NCBI RefSeq assembly: GCF_041206865.1
Contig: NZ_JBGEDP010000001.1
Coordinates: 1,178,001 to 1,242,000, forward strand
Source: Mycobacterium sp. HUMS_12744610
GTDB lineage: Bacteria; Actinomycetota; Actinomycetes; Mycobacteriales; Mycobacteriaceae
Reading direction: 5' to 3'
DNA: 64,000 bases
Shown: positions 1 through 8,040 of the stretch, piece after piece
Layout: every line of letters begins with the position of its first letter
Numbering within the stretch: position 1 is the first letter of the stretch
Program-made: the position numbers and the translations under genes
Notes under the pieces: generated by a model
The model's input: only the letters and a program-made list of their open reading frames with translations
Told to the model about the DNA's origin: nothing
Database searches by the model: none

Positions 1-707
1 GCGGTTGCTTCCCCGCCCGGTGCTGCCGCGCTGGCGGGTGGTACGGGCCGCCGGTGACGCCTGCCGCTTTCTCCAGCGGTTTGATCACGGTGGTGAAGTC
101 GGCGTCGGGTCCTTCCTTCGTCGTGCTCGGCGGCCTCCCAGAGGCGCCCGATCACCCGGGCGACGTCCATCGGCACGCCGAGCGCTTCGGCTTCCTCGAG
201 GTGCAGTCGCACGTCTTTGACCATCAGCCCGGTGGCGAACCCGTAGTCGAAGGTACGGGGGAGGATCGCTCGTGGGAACTTGTCGCGGCTTGCGCTCGTC
301 GCGCCCGCGCCCGCGTTGAGCACGTCGATCATCACTGCCGTGTCCAGGCCGGCTTTGGCGCCCATCACCACGAATTCTGCCGTCGCGGCCAGGACGTTGG
401 CGGCGAGCAGGTTGTTGGCCAGCTTCATCGTCTGTGCCGAGCCCGGCTTCTCGCCGAGGTAGAACGGCCGGCCGAGTGTCTCGAGGACCGCGCGCACGGT
501 GTCGAATTCGCTGCGCGGGCCCGAAACCATGACCGTTGCGGTGCGATCGGCGACCTCCCGGGCCGACGCGGCCGGCCGGGCTCCCAGTGCGACGCGCTCC
601 AGCGCGGGGTCTTGCGCGTCGAAGGCGACGACGTCGTGGCGCGCGTCGATGAGGCGACGCGCCATGGGAAACCCCGTGTGGCCCAACCCGATGAGCCCGA
701 TGTTAAT
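1..707 (-). pseudogene. 3-hydroxyisobutyrate dehydrogenase-like NAD(P) oxidoreductase, partial and frameshifted
   Basis: The minus-strand translation begins NIGLIGLGHTGFPMA, the N-terminal Rossmann signature of the 6-phosphogluconate/3-hydroxyisobutyrate dehydrogenase family, and continues with GSAQTMKLANNLLAAN, which carries the conserved catalytic-lysine region of that family. These enzymes oxidise small beta-hydroxy acids with NAD(P). An in-frame TAG lies just upstream and no ATG, GTG or TTG precedes the Rossmann motif. An ATT codon at 707-705 sits 6 nt after GGAG, so ATT is the likely start. At 111-118 a 4-bp direct duplication (CCTT CCTT on the plus strand) shifts the frame. Removing one copy restores a sensible C-terminus (GPDADFTTVIKPLEKAAG). 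The gene runs off the left edge. It starts 10 nt after the decarboxylase remnant at 717-1057, so the two were probably one operon. Confidence 0.7.
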
Positions 708-716
708 GACGAACTC

Positions 717-1057
717 CTAGTCCTGCCCCGCTTCGGCGAACGTTTCCCGGGCGATGTGGAAGCTGTCAACCGGCACGCCGGCGTAGAGCGCGACCTGCAG
801 AAAGATCTCCCGGATCTCCTCGCGGGTGACGCCGTTGGTCAGTGCGGCCTTGACGTGCGTGCGCAGTTCGTTGGCATGCTGCGAGTCTTCCGCGGCAGCG
901 CCTCACGGCCCCAGACGGCGCCCGAGCAGTATTCGGTGACGAGGTCCTGCAACGGCCGGCTGAAGTCGTCCGCGTCGGCCAGCGCCTGGTTGACATAGGC
1001 CTCACCCAGGACTGCGGAGCGAATTTCGAGGCCCCGCCGGTAAGTTTCGCGATCCAC
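717..1057 (-). pseudogene. Carboxymuconolactone decarboxylase family protein, internal deletion and frameshift
   Basis: The likely start is GTG at 1057, seven bases after AAGGAG. The N-terminal part reads RRGLEIRSAVLGEAYVNQAL and WGREALPRKTRSM, matching the carboxymuconolactone decarboxylase/AhpD-like family. The family C-terminus (LRTHVKAALTNGVTREEI, then EIFLQVALYAGVP) is present in a different frame down to TAG at 717. Around 871-878 the reading frame jumps. Compared with the usual family sequence, about a dozen residues are missing between RSM and NEL, which implies a deletion of roughly 34 bp. As written the frame terminates near 839. The function would be a small decarboxylase or hydroperoxide reductase-like protein in an aromatic or beta-keto acid pathway. 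It is probably inactive here unless the gap is an assembly error. Confidence 0.7.
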
Positions 1058-1202
1058 CGGTGTTCTCCTTCGTCGCGGCGTTTGCCACCTGATTGCGCAT
1101 TGTCGCCGAATCAGCCTGCCGGGAAACGGGAATGCCCCGGCCGCCGCTGTGGTGGTATCACGATAGGTTGCAGCCAGAAGCTGGTGCCGGAAGGGAGCGG
1201 TC

Positions 1203-1865
1203 ATGACCGGAGCAAGCGACGACGTCTGGGAGGTGATGTCGACGGCTCGGACGATCCGGCGATTCACGGACGAACCGGTCGACGACGCGACGCTGGCACG
1301 GTGCTTACAGGCAGCTACCTGGGCGCCCTCCGGCGCCAACGCGCAGCGCTGGCGTTTCGTCGTGCTGCGATCCCCCGAGCAGCGCGCCGTCGTGGCCAAG
1401 GCCGCGGCCCACGCGCTGGAGGTGATCGAGCCCGTGTACGGCATGAGCCGTCCCGCCGCCGACGATAACAGCCGCCGTGCCCGCACCTATCGTGCGACCT
1501 ACGAATTGCATGATCGCGCAGGTGAGTTCACCTCGGTGTTGTTCGCCCAGCAGCATTTTGCGACTACGTCGCAACTGCTGCTGGGAGGATCGATCTTCCC
1601 CGCCATGCAGAACTTTTTGCTGGCCGCCCGTGCGCAGGGCCTGGGGGCTTGCCTGACCGGCTGGGCGTCGTATGGGGGCGAGCGACTTCTGCGGGACGCA
1701 GTCGGTGTGCCCGAGGACTGGCTGGTGGCCGGGCATGTCGTGGTCGGATGGCCCAGGGGCAGGCACGGTGTGGTCCGTCGCCGCCCGCTCGCAGAGGCCG
1801 TGAACCTCGACCACTGGGGCGATCCCGCCGACGACGTCGTTGCCGCTCTTCGTTCTCTGGCCTGA
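1203..1865 (+). CDS. Nitroreductase family FMN oxidoreductase
   Basis: This 220-residue protein starts at ATG after the purine-rich AAGGGAGCGGTC. The N-terminal STARTIRRFTDEPVDDATL and ATWAPSGANAQRWRFVVL are the classic nitroreductase signature: the paired Arg binds FMN phosphate and the APSGxNxQ(P/R)W stretch lines the flavin. The C-terminal half contains LAARAQGLGACLTG, also typical. Members are homodimeric flavoenzymes that reduce nitro compounds, quinones or other electrophiles with NAD(P)H. The substrate cannot be read from the sequence. It is divergent from the broken decarboxylase gene on the left, with about 145 bp between them. The family assignment is firm; the physiological role is unknown. 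Confidence 0.88.
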   Translation: MTGASDDVWEVMSTARTIRRFTDEPVDDATLARCLQAATWAPSGANAQRWRFVVLRSPEQRAVVAKAAAHALEVIEPVYGMSRPAADDNSRRARTYRATYELHDRAGEFTSVLFAQQHFATTSQLLLGGSIFPAMQNFLLAARAQGLGACLTGWASYGGERLLRDAVGVPEDWLVAGHVVVGWPRGRHGVVRRRPLAEAVNLDHWGDPADDVVAALRSLA

Positions 1866-1912
1866 GCGGTCGCTTCTCGTCAACAGGTCGGCGCACCCGA
1901 CGCCCAGCCGCC

Positions 1913-2358
1913 GTGACCGTGCGAGGACAACCCGCGCAGAAGCGGCCGGACTGGCGGTGGCGGCCGTCTTCGCGGCGACACCGGCGGCAGCCCAGACCGG
2001 CAAATTCGGGACGATGGAAGAGCTGGCTGCTGCTGGCGGCAGCGAGGTTGCCGATTACACCGTGAGCAACCTGAAGCGCAGCGGCAACAACGACGGGCTA
2101 TGGGTTGCCGACGTCACGGTCAAGTCCGCGAAAGGCGCCGTCACCCCGGTCATCGGCGACTTCAACGCCCAGGCGGGCGATGGGTCGAAGTACACCGCGA
2201 TCGAGGGAAGGAACCCGGACGGTCTGACCAATCAGCCCATCGCCCCGGGTAGCTCGCGCAGCGTCAAGCTCTACTTCGGTGTCAACGGCGGTACCCAGCC
2301 GGACAGCGTCGTGTACAGCACCGGAAACAACGCAGACCAGCTCGTCTGGAAGGGCTGA
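1913..2358 (+). CDS. MPT63-like (DUF1942) secreted protein, copy 1, possible frameshift in signal peptide
   Basis: The mature part (KFGTMEELAAAGGSEVADYT, DGSKYTAIEGRNPDGL, ending NADQLVWKG) is clearly homologous to the next gene at 2598-3053 and resembles the MPT63 immunogenic protein family (DUF1942), small secreted beta-sandwich proteins of mycobacteria. The hydrophobic AGLAVAAVFAATPAAA is a signal-peptide core ending in an A-x-A site. No good start exists in this frame: the only upstream ATG (1840) lies inside the nitroreductase gene. A GTG at 1913 would give an N-terminus like copy 2 if one base were added near 1941 (CAGAAG[G]CGGCC). I chose 1913 on that basis. The gene is either silently broken or mis-sequenced at the 5' end. 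No convincing ribosome binding site is visible. Confidence 0.6.
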
Positions 2359-2597
2359 AGGCGACGGCATAGCGAGCAGCGGCTCCATTTGACCGGGGGC
2401 GTTACCGTCCTCGGTCACGCCCGTGCTCAGCCAATCCCTCCGCCGGGAAGCGTTTGACGCGCTTGGACGAAGCGACAAATACCGCGCCGAGACTTCGCGG
2501 TCACTACAACGGTGGGAAACCTACGTGTGCAGTGTGGTGGCCGAGCACCGTGGCCGCCACGACATCACGGAAATCGGTGTGCAAGAAGGAGTCCAAC

Positions 2598-3053
2598 GTG
2601 ACATTCCAAGCGACTGTCAAGACAGCTGCGGCCGTCGCCGGACTCGCCGCGGCAGCGATCTTCACGGCGACATCGGCCAGCGCCGCCCCGGCCAAGCCCT
2701 TCGGTACGATGGAGGAGGCCAGCTCGAACAACGGCGCCGACGTCGCCGACATCACCGTGGGTAACCTCAAGCCCAGCGGCCACAACGACGGCGTATTGGA
2801 AGCCGACGCCACCATCAAGACCGTCAAAGGCTTTGTCACCCCGCACATCGGCGATTTCCATGCCGTAGGCCCCAATGGCGCGAATTACTCAGCGGTCCTC
2901 GGGAACAACCCCGACGGCCTTCCTGCCGGCGAGATCCCCGCGGGCCAGAGCCGGAGCGGAAAGCTGTACTTCACCGTCAACGGCGGCGCGCAGCGCAACA
3001 GCGTCGTCTTCACCCCGGTGGACGCCAACGATCAGCTCGTGTGGAAGGACTAG
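2598..3053 (+). CDS. MPT63-like (DUF1942) secreted protein, copy 2
   Basis: GTG at 2598 is preceded by AGAAGGAG with good spacing. The 151-residue product has a Sec signal peptide (AAAVAGLAAAAIFTATSASA followed by the mature AAPAKPFG). The mature domain has the DUF1942 pattern of the MPT63 family: VADITVGNLKPSGHNDGV, a VTPHIGDFHA strand, GKLYFTVNGG and the terminal NDQLVWKD. MPT63 is a secreted antigen of unknown molecular function with an immunoglobulin-like fold; no enzymatic residues are expected or seen. It is a tandem duplicate of the preceding gene and ends just before a very strong terminator at 3091. The family call is good; the function is unknown. Confidence 0.82.
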   Translation: MTFQATVKTAAAVAGLAAAAIFTATSASAAPAKPFGTMEEASSNNGADVADITVGNLKPSGHNDGVLEADATIKTVKGFVTPHIGDFHAVGPNGANYSAVLGNNPDGLPAGEIPAGQSRSGKLYFTVNGGAQRNSVVFTPVDANDQLVWKD

Positions 3054-3090
3054 GCGGGGTGAGCCGCGGATAGCTTCACCGCGCACCTTA

Positions 3091-3135
3091 CGTGGAGGCC
3101 GAGGGCGAGTTCTCGCCCTCGGCCTCCACGTTTTT
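3091..3135 (+). terminator. Strong Rho-independent terminator
   Basis: Arms at 3091-3109 and 3112-3130 are perfectly complementary (19 bp, GC-rich, starting CGTGGAGGCC), with a two-base centre, and are followed by TTTTT at 3131-3135. It ends transcription of the MPT63-like gene. Such an extended stem with a T-run is unusual in mycobacteria, where intrinsic terminators usually lack clear U-tracts. Confidence 0.9.
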
Positions 3136-3291
3136 GGGGCCTGGCCGCAATTCTACTGCGGCGAAAGCCGTTGGGGCAGTAGGTAAGACGATAAATCTCG
3201 GGTTCTGCACGGGCCGGGGACGCATAGCCGCCCTCGGCCCACCGTTCTCAACAGCCAATAGCCAGTTTCCGAGATCATTACTTCCGTATGA

Positions 3292-3306
3292 GAGAATGGT
3301 ATTCTC
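3292..3306. promoter_or_regulatory. Operator-like inverted repeat GAGAAT-N3-ATTCTC (site 1)
   Basis: GAGAATGGTATTCTC is a perfect 6-bp inverted repeat with a 3-bp spacer, 31 bp upstream of the first acyl-CoA dehydrogenase start. The same 15-bp element is perfect at 33287 and degenerate at 8824, 22412, 35984 and 56507. The size and symmetry suit a TetR-type dimeric repressor; the regulator is not identified. Confidence 0.6.
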
Positions 3307-3337
3307 GCGGTGGCGGTGACGACAGGAGGCGGCCGGG

Positions 3338-4336
3338 ATGCTGTTGGAGTTCGATGCCGATCAGCGGCTGTGGCAGAGCACGGTGCGAGACGCGCTCACC
3401 AAGCAATGCCCGCCCTCCCTGGTCCGCAGCATCGCCGAGGACGGCGTGGACCCGAGCCCGCTGTGGAAGTCCTACGTGGACCAGGGCTGGACCGAACTGA
3501 GCGATCCGGACAGCATGGTGGAACTCGCCATCGTGCTCGAGGAATTGGGTTACGCGACCGACCCGACCCCGTTCCTGGCGACGATGAGCCAGTTCGCTCC
3601 GTTGGCGGCGGACCGCTTCGACCCCCACGAGTCGGGCACCGCCGTGCGTGCCGGCGTGACGGCGCACCGGGACGCCGACGGCTGGGTGCTGGACGGCACG
3701 GCGCGCCACGTGCTCGACGGGGATCGCGTCGACCGGTTCGCGGTGGTCACCGAAGCCGGGGTGTTCCTCGCGGAGGCCGGCCAGGTGTCGGCCCGCCGGT
3801 CGGCGGTCTTCGACCCCGTCCTACACGTCGCCGACCTGTCGTTCTGCGGTGTCCGGGTGCCCGACGAGGCCCGGCTCGCGGTCGACCGGGAGCGCGCACA
3901 CCATGTGGCGTTGGCCGGCATGGCGGTCACGATGGTGGGCGCGTGCCAGCGCATCCTCGATCTGGTACTCGACCACGTCCGCAACCGGCACCAGTTCGGT
4001 GTGCCCATCGGGTCGTTCCAGGCCGTGCAGCACAAGGCGGCGGACATGCACGTCGCGGTGCAACGGGCCCGGGCGCTGGCATACTTCGCGGCGTTGACGA
4101 TCGCTGCCGACGACCCCCGGCGCCGGCTGGCGGCCGCGATGGCCAAGGCGTCTGCGGGAGAGTGTCAGTCGCTGGTATTCCGGCACGGCCTACAGCTTTT
4201 CGGCGCCATGGGGTTCACGTGGGAGAACGACCTGCAATTCGCGCTCAAGCGCGCCAAGGCGGGGGAGTTGATGCTCGGCGGAGCCGCGGAACACCGCGCG
4301 CGGATCGCGGAGGAGTACCGTGCGGCTGACTTTTGA
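3338..4336 (+). CDS. Acyl-CoA dehydrogenase, shorter subunit of a FadE pair
   Basis: The 332-residue protein starts at ATG 3338, eight bases after AGGAGG. The C-terminal half has acyl-CoA dehydrogenase helical-domain features: RNRHQFGVPIGSFQAVQHKA (flavin-binding QFG.PI..FQ..QH motif) and FRHGLQLFGAMGFTWENDLQ. The N-terminal half is divergent and short. This is typical of actinobacterial heteromeric acyl-CoA dehydrogenases of steroid and branched-lipid breakdown, in which two unequal subunits form an alpha2beta2 enzyme. It overlaps the next, longer acyl-CoA dehydrogenase by 17 nt, supporting a translationally coupled pair. FAD-dependent alpha,beta-desaturation of an acyl-CoA is the likely reaction; the substrate is unknown. 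An inverted repeat at 3292 probably controls the pair. Confidence 0.88.
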   Translation: MLLEFDADQRLWQSTVRDALTKQCPPSLVRSIAEDGVDPSPLWKSYVDQGWTELSDPDSMVELAIVLEELGYATDPTPFLATMSQFAPLAADRFDPHESGTAVRAGVTAHRDADGWVLDGTARHVLDGDRVDRFAVVTEAGVFLAEAGQVSARRSAVFDPVLHVADLSFCGVRVPDEARLAVDRERAHHVALAGMAVTMVGACQRILDLVLDHVRNRHQFGVPIGSFQAVQHKAADMHVAVQRARALAYFAALTIAADDPRRRLAAAMAKASAGECQSLVFRHGLQLFGAMGFTWENDLQFALKRAKAGELMLGGAAEHRARIAEEYRAADF

Positions 4337-5495
4337 TCCCGACGTCGAGGCGTTCCGGGCGGCGTTTGCGTCCTTCCTCGACGAAAACCTGCCCCCCGCA
4401 AGTGAAACGGTCGAGCGTCCCCGGTCGGTGTCCCACATGCCGCAGTGGGCACGCCGTTGGCAGCGGCTGCTGTTCGACAACGGCTGGCTGCTGCCCGCTC
4501 AGCCCCCGGAGTTCGGCGGCCGCAACGCGACGGTCGTCCAGCAGTTCGTCTACCTGGAGGAACTCAGTCGACGGCGGATCTATCACAGCTTCAACCCGCA
4601 GGGCGTGAATATCGTTGCGGCGTCGCTGTTGTCGTTCGGCAGCGATGAGCAGAAGCGCCGCTGGGCGGTACCGATCCTGCGGGCCGAGATCACCGCGTCG
4701 CTGGGTATGAGCGAACCCAGCGCCGGGTCCGACCTGGCGTCCCTGCGTACCCGCGCCATCCTCGACGGCGACCACTTCGTGGTCAACGGCCAGAAGGTGT
4801 GGACATCGGGGGCCCACGACGCCGACGTGTTGCTGACCTTCGTGCGGACGAACCCCGATGCCCCCAAACACAAGGGCATTAGCGCCCTGGTGATCCCGAC
4901 CGACACCCCGGGCGTTCAGCGCCGGCCGTTTCCGTCCATCTGCTCCGCCGATGACCTGGATTTCAACGAGGTCTTCTTCACCGACGCGCGGGTGCCGGCC
5001 GAGAACCTGGTAGGGGCGCTGAACGAGGGCTGGCGAGTGGCCAACGGATCCCTCGGGCACGAGCGCACCATGATGTGGCTGGGCTTCGCCGACCGGCTCG
5101 GCAACATGATCGACGACTTTTCCCCCACCACGGAGGTCGAGCGCGACCAGTACGCCACCACGATCATGGACAAGCAGGCCCTGCGCCTGCTGGGTTCGGT
5201 GGCGCTGGCCGGCGCGGCCCGTGGCGAGGACGACACCGCGGCCATCTCGGTGCTCAAGCTGCTCGGGTCCGAGGCCGAGTTGCGGGCGATGGACCTCGCG
5301 CTGACCTCCGCCGGACCCGACGGGCTCGTGCACCCGGGGCAGAGCGGCCCGTATGCGCACATGAACCTCGACCATTATTTCGCCAGCTGGTTCGAGCGCT
5401 TCGCCCGCAGCTTCAGCGGGACGATCGCGGGGGGCACCTCGGAGATCCAGCGCAACATCATCGCCCAGCGCGTGCTGGGCCTGCCGAGGGGCTGA
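4320..5495 (+). CDS. Acyl-CoA dehydrogenase, longer subunit of a FadE pair
   Basis: Start GTG 4320 lies directly after GGAGGAGTACC inside the end of the preceding gene. The 391-residue sequence has the full family layout: an N-terminal helical domain, the flavin/substrate loop TASLGMSEPSAGSDLASLRT, the middle beta-domain with VNGQKVWTSGAHDADV, and the C-terminal helices with FSGTIAGGTSEIQRNIIAQR, which carries the GT.EI.R.IIA.R.LGLP signature. It catalyses FAD-dependent dehydrogenation of acyl-CoA, probably as a heteromer with the upstream gene. The pair is convergent with the P450 operon (29 bp gap), so both units may serve the same substrate. The substrate class cannot be assigned from sequence. 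Confidence 0.92.
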   Translation: MRLTFDPDVEAFRAAFASFLDENLPPASETVERPRSVSHMPQWARRWQRLLFDNGWLLPAQPPEFGGRNATVVQQFVYLEELSRRRIYHSFNPQGVNIVAASLLSFGSDEQKRRWAVPILRAEITASLGMSEPSAGSDLASLRTRAILDGDHFVVNGQKVWTSGAHDADVLLTFVRTNPDAPKHKGISALVIPTDTPGVQRRPFPSICSADDLDFNEVFFTDARVPAENLVGALNEGWRVANGSLGHERTMMWLGFADRLGNMIDDFSPTTEVERDQYATTIMDKQALRLLGSVALAGAARGEDDTAAISVLKLLGSEAELRAMDLALTSAGPDGLVHPGQSGPYAHMNLDHYFASWFERFARSFSGTIAGGTSEIQRNIIAQRVLGLPRG

Positions 5496-5524
5496 GCCGG
5501 CGCGAGCAGACGAAGCCGGGCCAC

Positions 5525-6889
5525 CTAGTCGATGACGGCGGCTTCCTTGCGCTCGGTGATTGGCCGCGCGAGCTCCTGCTCGTCGCAGATGCGCTGCAGC
5601 TTGTCCAGGGTCTCGTCGAGTCCCGCGCCGATCCGCTGACCCGGCGTGAAGGTCGCCGGCAGTTTGCGCATGCCCTGGATGACGCCGATGGTCTCGTAGT
5701 GGACGGTGCCCTCGGGGTCGCAGCGGTAGTCGGGCATCCGGTCGAGCACCGCGGTCAGCATGGACTTGAACACGGTACGCGCCACGTTCGACCCGGCGCA
5801 CCGGTGCACGCCGAGCCCGAAACTGAAGTGCCGGTTGCCTTTACGGTTGAGGATGATCTCGTCCGGGTCGTGGAACACCGCGGGGTCGCGGTTGGCCATA
5901 GCCCACGAGATCCACAGCCGCTCGCCTTCCTTGAACTGTGTCCCGTCGAGTTCGACGTCGTCGGAGAACGTCCTACCGTCGCCGGGCGCCGGGGTGAAGT
6001 AGCGCAGGAACTCCTCGGTCGCCGGGTCGAGCAGCGTGTCGCGCTCCCGGCTGAGCAGCTCGCGCTCGGCAGGATGCTCCGAAAGCCATTCCAGCGAATG
6101 GGCGGTCAGGGCGGTCGTGGTGTCGAAGCCGCCGCCGATGATCAGCCCGAGGTTGCCGAGGATCTCCAGATCCGGGGCGGGCTCGCCGTCGATCCGCATC
6201 TCGAGCAGCGCGTTGACCAGCCCCGGCCGCGGGTTGTTGCGGATCTCGATCATGTTGTTGACGAGGTCGATCCCCATCTGCCGGTGCATCTCGGTGACCC
6301 GTTGGATGTCGGGGGAGTGCTCGGGGGTGTACACCGCGGCGTGGGTGGGCTCGCTGTACATCTGCCAGTTCTTCAGCGGGATTCCCATCATCGCCAGCGT
6401 CAGCACGGCGGGCACCACGTTGGCCAGATCGTCGACGAAGTCGATGCGGCCCTCTTCGATCTGCTCGTCGAGGCAGGCGCGCGTCACGTCGTTGACGAAG
6501 GGCTCCCAGCGCTTGACGGCGGCCGGTGACAGGTAGGGGTTGAGCACGCTGCGGTAGATGTGGTGCTCGGGGTTGTCCATTTCCAGGATCCCACCCCGCA
6601 CCTGGTTGATCCGGCTGGCGGTGGGAATCGAAATGCCCTTGTAGCCGCGGCGTTCGTTGTGGATGTCGTGGTCGTTGGACACCGCGGGGCAGCGGGCGAG
6701 CTCGAACACCTCGTGGCTGCCCGCCGCGACCCAGTGCCCGCCGTAGGTGTCGCTCCACGCCATCGGGCACGTGGCGTGCATCTCCTTGGTGATCTGCTCG
6801 AAGCGGTTGCGGTACTCCGGGGAGTGCCGCTCGAACTGGTACCGGTGCTTCTTGCGGTCGCTGTCGCTCACGACGGCGTCGACGCTCAA
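5525..6889 (-). CDS. Cytochrome P450
   Basis: About 454 residues from a TTG start at 6889, which follows GGGAG by 8 nt. An in-frame GTG slightly downstream (VSDSDRKK) is an alternative start. P450 landmarks are all present: the I-helix LIIGGGFDTTTALTAHSLEW, the K-helix E-x-x-R within ATEEFLRYF, and the heme-thiolate loop HFSFGLGVHRCAGSNVAR with the axial Cys. It is a soluble bacterial class I monooxygenase needing a ferredoxin, and the gene immediately upstream in the operon encodes one. The acidic aspartate before the I-helix threonine cluster is FDTT rather than the commoner AG.ET. It is last in a four-gene minus-strand operon (SDR, mycofactocin-type SDR, ferredoxin, P450), suggesting hydroxylation followed by alcohol oxidation of one substrate. 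The specific CYP family is not assignable by eye. Confidence 0.93.
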   Translation of the reverse strand: MSVDAVVSDSDRKKHRYQFERHSPEYRNRFEQITKEMHATCPMAWSDTYGGHWVAAGSHEVFELARCPAVSNDHDIHNERRGYKGISIPTASRINQVRGGILEMDNPEHHIYRSVLNPYLSPAAVKRWEPFVNDVTRACLDEQIEEGRIDFVDDLANVVPAVLTLAMMGIPLKNWQMYSEPTHAAVYTPEHSPDIQRVTEMHRQMGIDLVNNMIEIRNNPRPGLVNALLEMRIDGEPAPDLEILGNLGLIIGGGFDTTTALTAHSLEWLSEHPAERELLSRERDTLLDPATEEFLRYFTPAPGDGRTFSDDVELDGTQFKEGERLWISWAMANRDPAVFHDPDEIILNRKGNRHFSFGLGVHRCAGSNVARTVFKSMLTAVLDRMPDYRCDPEGTVHYETIGVIQGMRKLPATFTPGQRIGAGLDETLDKLQRICDEQELARPITERKEAAVID

Positions 6890-6903
6890 GGCGCTGTCTC
6901 CCT

Positions 6904-7104
6904 TTAGCTTTCGTCCGTGATGATGATGGCCTGCTCGGGACACGATTGCGCGGCCTCGCGGACCTTGGCCTGCCGGTCGGCCGGCACCACTTCGTCGATC
7001 GCCGACGAGCTGCCGTCGATGTCGCTGAGCCGGAAGGACTCCGGAGCGATCATCGAACACAGGGTGTGGCCCTGGCAGCGTTCTGGATCAACCCAGACTT
7101 TCAC
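6904..7104 (-). CDS. 3Fe-4S ferredoxin partner of the adjacent P450
   Basis: GTG at 7104 follows GGAGGA by six bases. The 66-residue product has Cys10-x2-His13-x2-Cys16 and a later Cys-Pro (QSCPEQAI). This is the CxxHxxC...CP cluster ligand pattern of mycobacterial P450-linked ferredoxins, where the second Cys of the 4Fe-4S motif is replaced (here by His), giving a 3Fe-4S cluster. It carries electrons from a ferredoxin reductase to the P450 encoded 14 bp downstream. No reductase gene is nearby, so a shared cellular reductase is presumably used. Confidence 0.92.
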   Translation of the reverse strand: MKVWVDPERCQGHTLCSMIAPESFRLSDIDGSSSAIDEVVPADRQAKVREAAQSCPEQAIIITDES

Positions 7105-7131
7105 GGTGACTCCTCCGATGGTTCTATGGGC

Positions 7132-7992
7132 TCACTGCTGGTAGTCGTGCCACTTGAGGTAGCCGCCGGCGTCGACGCGCAACTGCATGCCGGTGACGTA
7201 GCGGGCCTCGTCGGAGGCCAGCCACAGCACGGCGTTGCTGATGTCCTCCGGCTCGACGTAGGGAATCCTCATCGCCTGCTGCACGCCGAACACCGGCTCC
7301 GCGTCGGCCCGCGCCGGCTTTTCCAGGTCCGGCCGGAACGAGCGGTACATCGGCTCGCTCTGCAGCATCGGCGTGTTGGTGTTCGTCGGGTGGATGGCGT
7401 TGGCGCGAATCCCCAACGGCGCCAACTCCGTCGCGAGGTCGTGCACGTAGTGGGCGATCCCGCGTTTGGAGTGGATGTAGGCCATGCCGCCGGGGTCCGT
7501 CCCGGGGTTGTCCTTCTTGGCCGTGTCCATCAGCGCGGCGGTGGATCCGGTTGCGATGATCGAGGCCCCGGAACCCAGGTGCGGCAGCGCGACCTGAATG
7601 GCGTTGATGGTGCCGACCAAATTGGTGTTGATCACGTCGCACCACGCCTGGAGCGGCGGCTCGCCCCTCATGCCGGCGATGCCGGCCTGGGCCACCACGA
7701 TGTCGAGCCGGCCGAACTCGGCGAGGCCGCTGCCCAGCGCGTCCCGCAACTGGCCGGCGTCACGCACGTCGGCATGCGCGGTCACCACCGCCTGGCCGGT
7801 CTTCTCGACGAGCCGGGCGGTCTCGTCGAGATCCTCGGGTGCGGCCATGGGGTAACCGATGGTGTCGATGTCGCAGCACAGGTCGACGGCGATGATGTCG
7901 GCGCCTTCCTCGGCCAGGCGCACCGCGTGGCTGCGGCCCTGACCCCGCGCCGCACCGGTGACGAAGGCGACCTTTCCGGCAACGCGCCCCAC
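7132..7992 (-). CDS. Mycofactocin-type short-chain dehydrogenase/reductase
   Basis: The N-terminus GKVAFVTGAARGQGRSHAVR with EEGADIIAVDLC is the signature of the mycofactocin-coupled SDR group, which has an inserted segment after the cofactor strand (seen here as CCDIDTIGYPMAAPEDLDET) and uses a non-exchangeable NAD re-oxidised through mycofactocin. The catalytic Tyr-x-x-x-Lys is in GMAYIHSKRGIAHYV. The protein ends in the usual SDR C-terminal strand (VTGMQLRVDAGGYLK). I favour GTG 7992 (GGGAG 8 nt upstream) as start; GTG 8010 after AAGGAG is an alternative giving six extra residues. Co-transcribed with a ferredoxin and P450, it likely oxidises an alcohol made by the P450. Coupling to mycofactocin is inferred from family signature; the mft genes are not in this window. 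Confidence 0.87.
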   Translation of the reverse strand: MGRVAGKVAFVTGAARGQGRSHAVRLAEEGADIIAVDLCCDIDTIGYPMAAPEDLDETARLVEKTGQAVVTAHADVRDAGQLRDALGSGLAEFGRLDIVVAQAGIAGMRGEPPLQAWCDVINTNLVGTINAIQVALPHLGSGASIIATGSTAALMDTAKKDNPGTDPGGMAYIHSKRGIAHYVHDLATELAPLGIRANAIHPTNTNTPMLQSEPMYRSFRPDLEKPARADAEPVFGVQQAMRIPYVEPEDISNAVLWLASDEARYVTGMQLRVDAGGYLKWHDYQQ

Positions 7993-8040
7993 TGCGCCGT
8001 CTCCCACCACTTCTCCTTATGAATCGATTGGCCGGGTGCT

